DNA of 64,000 nucleotides from Echinometra lucunter (Eukaryota > Echinodermata > Echinoidea > Camarodonta > Echinometridae). The number at the start of each line of letters is the position of its first letter. Positions within the stretch are counted from its first letter, which is position 1. The translations under genes and the position numbers were made by a program. Shown here piece by piece: positions 11,491 to 23,662 of this stretch. Location of the stretch: assembly GCA_029962745.1 (NCBI GenBank), contig CM057157.1, forward strand, positions 30,506,503 to 30,570,502. Reading direction: 5' to 3'. The notes beneath the pieces were generated by a model, which had not been told where the DNA came from, ran no database searches, and saw only the letters and a list, made by a program, of their open reading frames with translations.

Positions 11491-11925
11491 CCCCAGAAAA
11501 AGACACCTGGATTGATTGACCGAGGGTTTTGTGTGTGTGCGTGTATGTAAATGAATGGTATGTTAGGGGGCAAAAACTAAAACCGCAGAGGCAAAATCAT
11601 CTCTTTTGTCCAAAGGCTGTGGACCAATCAAGTTCCTGTGAAATTAGCACAAAGTATTTCATCACCAGTTTGTTTCTGCAAATTTTGGCAAAACTGTCTT
11701 GTATTTGAGCCTGAAATATTATTGGCATGTTAATGTACATCTTTTTATCAGAAATGGTGTGGTAGAAAAAAACATAAATAACTTTGATAGCTTTCCATGG
11801 GTTTTTTTTTTCCACTGGATCTGCATGAGCCTTGTGGCAGTTTAAGCAATTATGACCCGGAAAATGGCACATGGATTTATCCAGGTAAAATGTCTTTGTG
11901 AGGCAGCTGCAGCAGTGCTACATGT
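11486..11925 (+). pseudogene. Duplicated fragments of the last Kelch exon in the IPP 3' flank
   Basis: The coding end has TATGACCCTGAAACTGACTC ... GCAGCTGTAGCAGTGCTA. Directly at the stop, 11486-11526 repeats TATGACCCCAGAAAAAGACA then CCTGGATTGA. A longer copy at 11851-11920 repeats TATGACCCGGAAAATGGCAC ... GGCAGCTGCAGCAGTGCTA and is followed again by TATGACC. The second copy carries a deletion and an in-frame TGA, so it is not coding. It may be transcribed as 3' UTR. Confidence 0.65.
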
Positions 11926-12072
11926 ATATGACCTCCAAATCAAATGTTGTTGAGGGTTGTAAATGAGGAACACTCTTTGTAACTTTGTTTAATGTTACAG
12001 AGTTGATGATGTGTATATAAAGATTTATATCTTCTGTGTAGATAATTATGACCAGACTACTGCCATATTAGA

Positions 12073-12100
12073 AATAAAAACCAGAGTATTTTACAATAAA
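12073..12100 (+). terminator. Candidate IPP polyadenylation signals
   Basis: Two AATAAA hexamers at 12073-12078 and 12095-12100, about 580-610 bases after the stop and just before the foldback elements begin. This is a plausible 3' end; AATAAA is common in AT-rich sequence, so support is modest. Confidence 0.4.
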
Positions 12101-12412
12101 ACACATATTTGAAGAGTTTGTTTGCAAAAGGGGTTAGTTCCAGTTTTGTAACTTCAGAGAAAAATGCATTTGTTTGCCAGGTTTTGTAGAGGCGTCTATG
12201 GAAAATTGAAATTAGAGCATTTTTTTCATGAGTGCTTTAAAAATTTAGCCTGGTAATTTTGTTCAAAAGACAGAAACACAGTTGAACAATGTTCCGATAT
12301 CAATAACTCAGTTTTCATCAAAAGTGGATCTAACCCCTTTTGCAAACAAGCTCTTCATTTGTTGGAGTAATCATAACATGTAGCCTAAGCTTCTACAAAA
12401 CCTGAAAATTAA

Positions 12413-12949
12413 TGGGAAAGTCCACTCTAGAAGTTTCACTATTTCAATAAAAAGAGATAAATTTGAAAAGCATTTCAAAAAAGAAATGAGTAAAATCGGT
12501 CAAAGAATAAGAAAATTACACTAATTTACATTTTCTAGTAAACTACTCTCGGCTCTGCAAATTCGCAACACTGATGACATCATATGCGAGCAGCTCTCCA
12601 TTCACTTTGTACATGAAATTTCACATTTTCTCAATTTTCTTGGAAGTTACGCATTCAGAAGAATTGCTTTTTACATAACATACTTTGACTATGGGGTGAG
12701 AAAATGTGTAACTTCCAAGAAAATTGAGAAAATGTGAAATTTCATGTACAAAGTGAATGGAGAGCTGCTTGCATATGATGTCATCAGTGTTGCCAATTTG
12801 CACAGCCGAGAGTAGTTTGCTAAAAAATGTAAATGAGTGCAATTTTCTTATTCTTTGACCGATTTTACTCATTTCTTTTTTAAAATGCTGTTCAAATTTA
12901 TCTCCTTTTATTGAAACAGTGAAATTTCTAAGGTGGACTTTGCCTTTAA
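12413..12949. repeat. Full-length foldback element (GGGAAAGTCCAC family)
   Basis: Almost the whole element is one inverted repeat. The left arm (about 12413-12655, TGGGAAAGTCCACTCTAGAA onward) pairs with the right arm (about 12700-12949, ending AAGGTGGACTTTGCCTTTAA). The arms share the CTGATGACATCATATG and AGCTCTCCATTCACTTTGTA blocks. The 140-codon frame on the minus strand is a product of the repeat. Partial relatives lie at 2083 and 10449. Confidence 0.8.
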
Positions 12950-13080
12950 ATGGCAAGTGTTTGTCCTCAGTGGACTTTGTGAACCGAAATGGTTTCTTGA
13001 TGCCTGAAGCTATATGTTTAGACAGGAGATAATGAGTATCCATAGTACCTGTCCAGTATGTGATGCACCTTTCTAATCCG

Positions 13081-13385
13081 GGGGGGGTGTTTCACAAAGA
13101 CTAAGATTGACTAAACTCGCACTTAACTATGGCTGGCCATTCATGCCACTGTTTTCTTTCACCATGGATCTCTTGAAGGATTTGCAAATCATGGTCACAA
13201 ATCTGCAGAATTGACAATTTTTTATAGTTCATTGGTAAAGAAAACACGAAATGTAAATTCTTCAAATTTGACAATGATTTGCGCATCCCTTGAGAGATCG
13301 TTGGTGGAAGCAAACAGTGGCATGAATGGCCTGTCATAGTTAAGAGCGATTTGAGTCAATCTTAGTCTATGTGAAACACCCCCCA
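13081..13385. repeat. GGGTGTTTCA hairpin element
   Basis: Left GGGGGGTGTTTCACAAAGAC and right GTGAAACACCCCCC are inverted. Pairing continues for about 100 bases through CTAAGATTGACT and GGCCATTCATGCCACTGTTT. Shares only its tips with the elements at 33450 and 37307. Confidence 0.75.
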
Positions 13386-13954
13386 GATCTACTCTCACAT
13401 TTCATGGCCATAAATATCATTCAAAGTTGCTAATATGAACATCATTCCATCAAATGCCGTGTCTAGTGTGTAAGGTTTGTTGAGCAGTTCCTAAATGATC
13501 TTGGCCGATGCAGTCTCAGGGCTCTGTTGAGGTCATGAGCCGATCCTTCTCTGTTCTTCCTGTTTCTCGCACATTAAAGAGGATAATTTCTTTCAAATAT
13601 TATTGGGAGCCTGTGACCTGTAAGGATACCACATTCCCCTTGATACTTTAAGGAATTGTATGTAATACTGGCATTTTCTCCTCTTTTTTCCTCTTTTCTT
13701 GAGGACCAAGTGATTGCTTTCTCCTAGTGGACAGTACTCAAATCATTTAATGTGTTCAGAGGTTATTAGGCAGATATATTTCATTATGGATATTGTAACA
13801 GCTTGAAGGCTTTGTATGTAATAGCTCATGTCTCAGTGTTACAAATATCAAAGGTACTATAGGATATAATAATTGTTTACTTTCAATTTACTTGGTGTTG
13901 CTTGAGTTACAAACTTGAAGGAACACCTTGCCATTCTCTGGAAAAAGAAACTTT

Positions 13955-14540
13955 AAGTCACACATGTCACCATCTGATTTTGCCTCATTGCTCGAAAATT
14001 AAATGAATTTTTTTTTAATTTTTTGTTTTAGCCAGTTTTTTACATGAAAAAAGGCTCCTCTTTTTTTGATAAGAATATATAATTTCTCAACTATAATGTG
14101 CTTACAGAGTCATTTAAAAAGCCCCCTTTTTGAGTGGTCACACACGTGACCGACCCAATTTTCATCTCTAAAAGAACAGAATGTTCATTCATTTATGGAA
14201 AATTGCTTTAAAACTGTTTAGAGCAATCCTCATCATGCAGTAATGAAAAGTGGAAACTTACACTCCAAGAGAAATGCGAGAAAAATAGGTTTGAATACCA
14301 ACAAGTAAGACCCATTTTCGTGCGAAGTGACACGTGACCGACCTTATTTGACTTCTGAAAGAAAGATGATGTACGCTCTTCTAAAATAATTGCATTTATC
14401 CTATTGGGGGTACTAGTTATTAAAAATTCCAAAATGAGAGACTTCTGCTACAAGATGAATAATGACAAATTAGTTTTGAATCGACTATTTTTCATGATTT
14501 TGGTCACACACGTGGCTGAGAATGGCCCACCTACAAGTAC
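13955..14540 (+). repeat. Degenerate tandem repeat, about 185 bp, with CACGTG cores
   Basis: GTCACACATGTCACC, GGTCACACACGTGACCGACC, GTGACACGTGACCGACC and GGTCACACACGTGGC recur near 13957, 14139, 14328 and 14503. Spacing is about 175-190 bases with loosely similar AT-rich filling. The period is clear only from these motifs. Confidence 0.5.
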
Positions 14541-14909
14541 CAAAGGCCAGTGTAAAGACAGTGGAGCATCACTAAACTACATGTACATGTATATTCTGGT
14601 TTGAGAATGAATATTATCCTTGAATGTTTCTCATTGGAAGATATTACTAGGCCAAATTTTCCTTTTTAATCACGATAATCATGATAAGCAATCTACATGT
14701 ATGTCATGTAATCATGATAAACATTGTATAGAATTTTCGTCATGTCGATAGTTATTTTGTCACTTCAGCATAAAGTAAAAAGAACTGCAACTATCTTTTT
14801 TATTGTTTTCTTTTCTGATATTTTTGTTGAGCCTTCTGAAATCACTAATCTTTGGGCCACTGTACATGTAAAAGCATCATGTTAGAAAGGATCATAGTAC
14901 TGAAGAGGC

Positions 14910-14910
<1 letters not shown>

Positions 14911-14954
<44 letters not shown>

Positions 14955-14955
14955 C

Positions 14956-15002
<47 letters not shown>

Positions 15003-15003
15003 C
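14911..15003. repeat. (ATT)n microsatellite
   Basis: About 30 ATT units with one CAG interruption. The apparent poly-Leu and poly-Asn frames are translations of the repeat. Confidence 0.95.
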
Positions 15004-16118
15004 ATCATATTTTTGTGCTAGGCCTATCTTATGAAATGTTTGGAGAAATTTCTTGTGTATGTTTTTTTTTTCTCTTTTCTTTAAACTCAAAGAGTATCAT
15101 ATTCAGTCAGAATCGTTACTGCATGATATTGTGCAATTATAGTTATTCAAAGTGAGAAACGGCAATTGTATTTAAACTGTTTGTAGTCTGTAGTACATGA
15201 ATTGTCTTTATATCTCATGTTTTGTTTTCAATACTTAAGTGTATACAGCAGTACTTATTAGATTTGTATATATTTACTTTGTTATCAAATTCTTGCCATG
15301 CATGATCATGTAAGTGCCTGTCATTTTCTTCTTTCTTTTTTTTTTCCTTTCCTCTAATTCGTGAATCTCTAAGTGACATTCTCATTGGACCATAATATAT
15401 ATATGGATATGTTATAAAGATATATAGATGCCTTATTTTATCTTTTGTTTTTTTTATTTAATTGTATTCTGAAATATTTTTTCTCAAGATTTATTATGCT
15501 AATAATTTTATTCCAGGAAAGGTTTACAGCATTATTGTATATTTTGATGATTTTGATCATTGGTGAAGTACAAAGAAATTATGCTTCTGCGATATCCGTG
15601 ATTGATGGTTGGAAATGAACTAATAAAATTGTTGCAATTACGGTCCACAGTTTCTCATTTTCAATGATTATTTGCACATTAGTAAGACATGTTCATGTAT
15701 TTCTAGGTAGATATGAGGCATTTAATTTGAGGAGACTAAATCAGATTTATTTGCAATGGAAGGTATGGAAGATATGAATGAATGAATGAATGAATGAATG
15801 AAAAGATAGCGAAATAATTGATAGAAACCGAGAATTTCGGACATATTTAGGTTTCAGTCAGTCATGATCAGTCTTAATCATATCTTTTTTATTGAAAAAA
15901 ATGAATTGTTTTGGCAAATGCAGACATGTAGGGTGGTATGACGTGTAATGTTTGCTGGAGAGAAAATGAACCACATCGATGAGTGCTTTTAAAGGCCAGT
16001 TCAGTCACTTTTAAGAAATTTCATTAATATTCTTTTCATGAAAAAGAAAAATGAAAACAACCACCAAATTAATAAACAACATTAATCACGTATAAAAGAC
16101 CAAAACATGTACCCAGTT
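15004..16118. other. AT-rich intergenic sequence
   Basis: Only a short (GAAT)n run near 15773-15801 stands out. No gene or RNA feature seen. Confidence 0.5.
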
Positions 16119-16336
16119 GTTGGGTGTCCGGACAGGTTGTGTATCCGGACAGTCGATTTTAAACAGCCAATTGAAAAAGTTCACAAGCAAATCTCTTAAA
16201 TGTTTTAGCACAAAATGTTAGACAATATTATAGAGAACTAATATTGATAATGATTAGCACAGATAAATGCATAGTTTTTGTTAAACCAAAGACAAAAAAG
16301 AAGGCCTCATTTTTGTTACGTGTCCGGACACCCAAC
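16119..16336. repeat. Short TIR element with GTTGGGTGTCCGGACA ends
   Basis: GTTGGGTGTCCGGACA at 16119-16134 and its exact reverse complement at 16321-16336 bound a 218-bp AT-rich, non-coding interior. A related TATCCGGACAG lies just inside the left end. Confidence 0.7.
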
Positions 16337-16617
16337 CCCCCATCCTAATAAAACGTAAACATTATCATAAATAACCTAAGGTACCAAACAAGACAACTCA
16401 TAAACAAGATTATAAAAGATATGTAGATTCTGGAAAGAAATCGGGATGTCTTTGCCCCCCCCCCCCCCCATCTTGGAGGTAGTTCGACGTCATCCCCCAA
16501 TTTCATACACAATTACGTCGCGTTTTGAAACTTAATTCGTTTGACCTTCTTCCTGTTAATGTCAAACTAGACATCCTAAAGTAGTCATCCAGTTTATCCC
16601 ATTCAATTCGGGGTCCG

Positions 16618-17308
16618 CCCACTTGACCGAAGGCCCGCGAGGCCGACTTTTCTCATATCGCACTTGCCTTCATCACAAAATAATGCGCTATCGGTATATG
16701 AAATAATTAGACTAATTTTCACTTTTATTTAGGTATTTTTTACCCGTTTACTGCTACCCTATGACTGTTGGCGGTGAGGCCCTTTTCAGATTTTCCTGTT
16801 TTGGAGCCGGAGATTCGCCATTGTCATCTTGCAGTCATGACAACGCGTCTTGGGATGCGTTATTTACTTCGCGCCATCTCCATCTTCAGCGCGTTGATTT
16901 CTTTTGAAAGATGAGTTTCACAATCCGTCTGCCCATGAACAGACGTGTTTTTTCGTCTGTTTCAGAAACGGATTTTGATTTACATCTTTTTGTCACACCG
17001 TGGGCACTGACGAAGAGTGTGACTTCGCCTTTCATTTTTGAGAGCTATGCTCCGTTTTCTTTTAAAATCTATGATTTTATTTTTATGGCATTCTACTACC
17101 AACTCTGATTCCTATGAAATAATTAGCATGTTTAGTCTTCGTTTCCGGATGTCCCACACCTTCAATGAAAAAAAATTCGCTGCCCTTTAATACTTATTAA
17201 ACTTCCTTCTGGCACAGGAATTGGTCAGAGCGGTGTGATATCATAGATTACAATTAGCTATTCTCGGCCTCGCGGGCCTTCGGTCTCGCGGGCCTTCGGT
17301 GAAGTGGG
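16618..17308. repeat. TIR element with GC-rich ends, about 690 bp
   Basis: Left CCCACTTGACCGAAGGCCCG then CGAGGCCGA. Right TCGGCCTCGCGGGCCTTCGG then a duplicated TCGCGGGCCTTCGG and TGAAGTGGG. The ends are inverted copies; the right end has one internal duplication. The 65-codon frame inside shows no recognisable domain. Confidence 0.7.
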
Positions 17309-17622
17309 TTGTCACCTTAAATTCAACCCTTTAAAGCCTAGACAAATTAGATAGCTTATATTGTTCATTAAAAGTTGCAATCAAGCCAGACTGTAGCCGT
17401 TATAATGGGTTATGGCCTCGGAACCAGGCTAGGCTAAAAACTTCCCGGAGTCTGGTTGATTTCATCTTATCCGAAAGGAATTGGAGTCATGGGCGTCAAT
17501 CGATAAGGTCGGGGGGGGGGGGGGCGGGAGGCAGGGGACATGTACTCAACCAATATCTTTATTAAGCTGTTTAAGCTGAGGACCTTTTTTTCTAGAGTGT
17601 CCCCCTTAAAAATATATATATA

Positions 17623-19316
17623 CAGTGTGTCCCAGAAAAAACGAAACCGAGATGTCTCGATGTGTATTCATATCTTCATCACAATTATGATTAATAACTA
17701 ATACATATTTGTAAAGTTTAGACCCTCTTCTTTCATTACATATCACTCATATGATACATACTTCACGCATGCGTGAATTAGAACAATATGAAGAAGGGCT
17801 ACCAAAAAGTCCTTTGCACAACCATACCTCATATTCAAAGACATAGATATGAAAATATTTCTGTGACTGTGATATGAAAATAATACTTCTGAATAGTTCA
17901 TTTTCTGCTCTTTAATATGACTCCTCAATGGATGAAAATGAGTCGGGGATGACTAAGCTCTGTTCGTGTAAAGTGATGCTTGGATTTCCATGATTTATTA
18001 CATGATAACAGCTGATTAATAATGAAGTATGTTTCACCAACATGATTTACATTGCAGTTAAAAACAGATTGATAAACGAGTGTTTCTAGCAGACTAGTAA
18101 CAGAATAGGGACGTTCTGAGCACGACAGCCTTCAGCAAGTTGCTGATGTCGCTGTCTGTCTACCATTGTCATGTTTGGTTCCATTTATGAATAGCTATTG
18201 TGGAAAGAAATTAATTCTTTAAGCGTTGACAGCTATGTAGTGGTGTTTGACTAAATAAATTTATTAGATGAACAAACGACCATAACATCAACACACAAAC
18301 ACGCATGCAGAGGAATTAGGGTGAGGGGATGAAGAGTAAACGGTTTGGAGTTCCGAGTGGGGCTAAGGATGGGGTGGGAATGAGGAGGAGGGTGGGAGGG
18401 ATAATAATAATAATAATAATAATAAAAAACAGTTCTTAGAGACGCATAATACCCTATAAATAGTCTCTATGCGTGTAGAAGAATTATTGTTTTGTATAGG
18501 GCTAACATATGTGCTTCTTAAAAAGGTACGTTTTTAACACAGATTTGAATCTGTTGAAATCAGTTATTGATCTTATATTATGAGGTAGGTTGTTCCACAA
18601 TTTTGGTGCCATTTTCCCAAAAGCTCTATCACCAAAAGTTTTGGACTTTACTCGTATTTCAGAGAGAAGATCCTGGATGGGTTTTAACATGCAGTATCGG
18701 TTATGCAGTGGGTTAAAAAAAAAACAATATACTAGATCTATCCATCAGATGAACGGCCATAACACAATACACGCACCACCACACACACACACATAACGAG
18801 GGAGGGAAAGGGAGCTTGGGGATTGTCGAGTTTGGGTTCCGGGAGGGATTGGGGATGGGTGGGGTGGGGTGGTGATGGGTAATGAGGATGAGGAGGGTGT
18901 GATAGGAGGAGTCTCAACACGAAGGTTTCTAGAACACGCGTGACCATGTCCATCTCCGCATCCATTCATGCGAATAATTGGTGCGAACAAGTGGTGGGAA
19001 GTTAAGAAACAAATGAGTTTAAAGATCAAGGGAATGCAATCAATATTTCAATTTAAAGTTATCTCTGTCATCCCTGGTTCATTTTTCCCGACTGAGGTGT
19101 CAAACGAAAGGGCAGAAAATGAACTTTCTAGAGATGTGATTATCTCTTTAAAATTCAAACATCGTTGGCCAAACGATTTTTTGGTTACCCCAGTTCCATT
19201 GTCTTTATTCACTCATGCATGAAATATATGTCATATGTGCCACTTATTAACCATAACTTTGATTAAGATATTATTAGACATCGATCAATCTCGGTTTCGT
19301 TTATTCTGGGAGAATT
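17623..19316. repeat. Long-TIR element CAGTGTGTCCCAGAAAAAAC, about 1.7 kb, split by LINE debris
   Basis: The left end CAGTGTGTCCCAGAAAAAAC then GAAACCGAGATG is mirrored on the right by CATCGATCAATCTCGGTTTC then GTTTATTCTGGGA. Looser pairing continues for 100 or more bases inside. The left end sits in a TATATA stretch, which would suit insertion at TA. A LINE fragment lies inside, between two related G-rich segments (about 18262-18402 and 18742-18905). Confidence 0.55.
18502..18690 (-). pseudogene. LINE reverse-transcriptase C-terminus, 5'-truncated
   Basis: A 62-codon frame reads KTFGDRAFGKMAPKLWNNLP then HNIRSITDFNRFKSVLKTYLF, the hallmark tail of CR1/L2/Rex-like LINE ORF2 proteins. No catalytic RT domain is upstream. 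The (ATT)n run at about 18403-18425 would be its 3' tail on the minus strand. A dead copy. Confidence 0.75.
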
Positions 19317-20621
19317 ATATATATTGACGCCCCTGATTGGTGTGGTTTTCCACGCGTTAGGCTTTCGTGCAGGAATTCATTCGATACTTTTATGGGCTGA
19401 ACACTGAAAAAAGGGGGTTTTTAACCCCGCAGAAAAAGTCGGGTTGATCATAGCGCATACATGATAAACACTGAGGTATCATGAACACTGAGGTACCAGT
19501 TTTTGTCATTAAAAAACGTGGCTGAGCTCCGCTGCTACGTCACAAAACTGGCGGAATTTAAAAAAGAATCAGTTCAATTCAATTCAGATCAATCCAACAT
19601 TTATTACACATAAAATATCAAAAGTTTACCAAGTTCACATATAAATGCACATTAAAAAAAAATTATGATCAAGACCTAAACTACAATTTGAATAATTAAA
19701 ATGTAATGTTGCCCATAAAGTTGGAATAATTCTTTTTTATCTATCGTCAGAATGTTCCACTCACCAATTTTGTGACAATATGATTTATTCATGATTGAAT
19801 AGATCTTTCTAGGAGGATTACAGTGGTATCATGCTTCAATGCATGGCCGTATAGAGAGATTTTTCGGTAGGGGAGGGGGCAAACGCGGCAGTGCAGTAAA
19901 TTCTATTACATTTTCTTTGTTTTTCATGAAATTTCTGAGGGCTGCTCCTACTTCACCCGGCAGCTGCGCACGTACGAACATGATTCAGTGCTGAAGCGAT
20001 TGCAATCGTTAACCAGGATCCCTGGTTCAAAACCATATCGGTGACCTACAAAATAGTGCCCTTTTTGTATAGAATATTATTCGTCATTACGGAGAGGACT
20101 TAAAGCCGTAGCTCTCCTAATTTCTTACACATGCTTTGGGAGTCGCGCAAAACAAACAAATACTCATGATATTTCAGTATAATCTGGGAATGTAAATATG
20201 TATTTATTAGGAATCATTTCTTTCATGAAAACAATTCAATTTTATTCCAACTTCATTGGGTAACAGTGTACATGAAGAGAAAAAGGGCATAAACAAACAG
20301 ACGTTACTACACACGTATGTGAAAATAAAAATAAAATTAAAAAAAATGAAAACAAATGATTTTTGACAGGGAATTCACCAGATAAAATTATAATTACACC
20401 TTAAAACATGTGCAACTTTAAATTTACACACACATACACCCCTCAAGCACCACACCCCACACACACCTACACAAGCACATGCGCACCCCCCCCCCCCCCC
20501 CCTAATCCCGCACACCTACACACATACAAAATGTAGGTGGGTCTGACAGCCCGTTCAATCTTGCTTAAGGACGTTCCACAGTTATGTTTCTGCGCATCCC
20601 AACCGCGCAGGTTAAAACGTC

Positions 20622-20653
20622 ACGCGCACAGCTGATTGATCAGCTGTGCGCGT
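20622..20653. repeat. Perfect 15-bp-arm palindrome
   Basis: ACGCGCACAGCTGAT, two bases, then its exact reverse complement. GC-rich, inside the transposon at 20564. Could be a transposase or replication-related hairpin; the role is unknown. Confidence 0.85.
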
Positions 20654-21833
20654 CAGCTGATCATTGCTCGCAGTGCACAGCGCAGATGCAACACCGAGCC
20701 TGCCGGGCTGGCCGGCCTGCAGCGCAGCAGCTAGCTGTCGATGGTTTTGGTTTACAAGATTGACTAGATTTACATTCGTCATGTTAATATGGTAACAATT
20801 ACCATTGATTGTAAAGCCTGTCTAAAGCTTTAGTAAAGATTCACAGGGCTCTCACTTCACTTTTTTTCCTTGGTTGGCAGCCAGGCAACCAATACAATTT
20901 GTTAGGTTGCCTAATGGCAAATTATGTGGTTACAGTGATTATGTTCAAATAGCAAAAGCATTGGGTAATGAAATGTAATGTGAATCGGCAAATATTGCTC
21001 GCGATTCGCAGTTCGTGTGCCTTTTTTAGTTGGAAAACGCCTCTTTTGGAGGCCCTACTCTCAGAAAACTGAATACTGCATAACCGAGGGGATATTTTTT
21101 ACCTATTTCTGCAGGCATTATTCCTGTGTTTAATTGAGAAGTCTAATGAAAAGTGTTTATATAATCTCAGGAAAACCTGGACCAGACGTCTGCACTATAT
21201 ATAGACTAATTAATGAGGAGATATTCCTTAAACCTGTTAGTAATGAACAAACACTAGTACTTGCCTACTTGGGTAACATTATTAATCTTGTTGCTCTGTC
21301 TTGAAAGCCTTTGGCGAGCTTTCCGGTTGTCAACAACAACCAATGATTGAAAGGTATGCATAAAATTTGAATATGTTAGTAAACAGGTCTATTAACTACA
21401 AACATAACTTGGAATCAAGTTTGCGTACACTACTTGTTGCTATGTCAGTCAAGCATATGACAAGCATTCAGGGTGTCAAGAACCGCCATTCTTTTAAAAG
21501 GTATATGTAAAATTTGAATATGTATGTGTGAGATTAGTTCCCATGACTGACAGCTTACCTCAGCACCACGTCATGTCATCATTCTAATGCTTAGTAAAAA
21601 GACTAATGAAAGACTAATGTAAGACTAACTGATTTCAGTGTAGGACTATTTACGGACCAATTCTTTCTTATGCAATACTAATTATTTCCAGGATTACTCA
21701 AATAAGACATAATTTGATTGACTAATTAATATTAGTCAGTTTAAGAACAAATGACTAATTATTTCTTAGTCAAATAAGACATAGTGAATGACTAATCTTT
21801 CTAGTCATTTGACCAACTTTCGTTTTCAGTGTA

Positions 21834-23160
21834 GATTCTCAGCCTTTTGCATGTTTCTGGCGCATTTTGAGGTTTTCAAGCAGATTCGCAACTATTAGGG
21901 CGACGATAGTTCAAAAACTAAAAAACAAGCACATGAACCTCACTTTTTTAATGTTTTAATCTCTTCAGTATACTTTCCTCTACAATTCTAGAGAGAAAGA
22001 CGAATATGACATGGGTTTTGAATGTTTGGGACCATAAAATTGAATCGGCTGTATTTTGGATTAGATTCTCAGCCTTTTGCATGTTTTTGGCGCGTTTTTG
22101 TGGTTTTCAAGCCAATTCGCAAATATTAGGGCGACGATAGTCCAAAAACAAGCACATGGACCCCACTTTTTTAATGTTTTAATCTCTTCAGTATACTTTC
22201 CTCTACAATTCTAGAGAGAAAGACGAATATGACATGGGTTTTGAATGTTTGGGACCATAAAATTGAATCGGTCGTAATTATTTCGGATTAGATTCTCAGC
22301 CTTTTGCATGTTTTTGGCGCGTTTTGGTTGTTTTCAAGCCAATTCGCAAATATTAGGGCGACGATAGTCCAAAAACAAGCACATGGACCCCACTTTTTTA
22401 ATGTTTTAATCTCTTCAGTATACTTTCCTCTACAATTCTAGAGAGAAAGACGAATATGACATGGGTTTTGAATGTTTGGGACCATAAAATTGAATCGGTC
22501 GTAATTATTTCGGATTAGATTCTCAGCCTTTTGCATGTTTTTGGCGCGTTTTGGTTGTTTTCAAGCCGATTCGCAACTATTTGGGCGACGATAGTTCAAA
22601 AACAAGCACATGGACCTCACTTTTTTAATGTTTTAATCTCTTCAGTATACTTTCCTCTACAATTCTAGAGAGAAAGAAAAATATGACATGGGTTTTGAAT
22701 GTTTGGGACCATAAAATTAAATCGGCTGTATTTTGGATTGGATTCTCAGTATTTTTGGCGCGTTTTGTGGTTTTCAAGCCGATTCGCAGCCATTAGGGCG
22801 CCGACAGCTTGAAAACGAGCACATGAACCCCCCTTTTTTAATGTGTTTACTCCTTTAGTAGGCATTCCTCTACAACTTTGCAAATTTTCATGAAAATGAC
22901 ATGGATTTTGAATAAAGTGCAGCTTAAACTGTCTTTTTTTTTTTTTTCGTGTAGATTCCAAGCCTCTAAGAATGATGATGTTTTTGTCCTTTTTGGCACC
23001 ATTTTCGCCACATGAGGGCGCTGCTAGTTTAAAGAGAAGTACAGATGGCCCAGTTTAAACAGTCCTTGCACCTTTGTCATAAATTTCGCTACAAATCTGG
23101 AAAGTTTGATGAAGTTTAATAGGATTTTGACAGAGTAAAAGTGATTTATACTCGTTTGTC
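21834..23160 (+). repeat. Tandem array, 223-230 bp unit, 5 clear and 1-2 diverged copies
   Basis: Units start with GATTCTCAGCCTTTTGCATG at 21834, 22064, 22291 and 22518, and with GATTCTCAGTATTTTTGGCG at 22741. The middle copies are nearly identical. A sixth unit near 22955 (GATTCCAAGCCTCTAAG) is strongly diverged, and hints of a seventh continue to about 23350. Each unit carries AATTCTAGAGAGAAAGACGA and TGACATGGGTTTTGAATG. Non-coding. Confidence 0.9.
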
Positions 23161-23662
23161 GAAATCGTGAGGTCTAATAGAGGACTAAATCTCTTGATTG
23201 CGTCATTTTATCTGCCATCCAATTATGGCAACTTCAAAGTCCCGTAGAAAAAAAATAAGCACATGAACCTATATTATTTTTTTCATTTTTGGCCTACATA
23301 GGTACCAAAGTAACTCTATACAAAATTTGGAGGAAATGACATGGATTTCATTTTAACTGTGGAACGTCCTTAAGTATCTTGGTCCGACCATGATTAGAGG
23401 CTTCACATAGACATAATTTATTTAGTTGTAATTAATAACACAAAATATAGCACAAACATTTGAACAACATTTTTATAATGAATGTCATAAGACGAACGGT
23501 CTAATTCACGTGGAGTAAATGTCTGGATTTGCATTTTGACAATAAGTTACTTTCAAACGATAAAGATCCGTTTGCAGGAGAGGATTGATTTTATCAATCC
23601 TGGTGGTTTTTAAAGTTTATATTTTTAAAATGGTATATTTTGTATTCATATTATTTGTATAT

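Larger units (their letters stand above)
20564..23375. mobile_element. 2.8-kb non-autonomous DNA transposon with perfect 21-bp TIRs and internal satellite
   Basis: CTTAAGGACGTTCCACAGTT plus A at 20564-20584 is exactly inverted at 23354-23374. ATCTTG flanks the left end (20558-20563) and recurs one base beyond the right TIR (23376-23381), a likely 6-bp target duplication. No transposase frame is present. A perfect palindrome lies near the left end and a 225-230 bp tandem array fills the right half. Superfamily not identified. Confidence 0.8.

Noticed and set aside
12621..13043. 140-codon minus-strand frame
   Set aside because: It coincides with one arm of a foldback element that has partial copies at 2083 and 10449.
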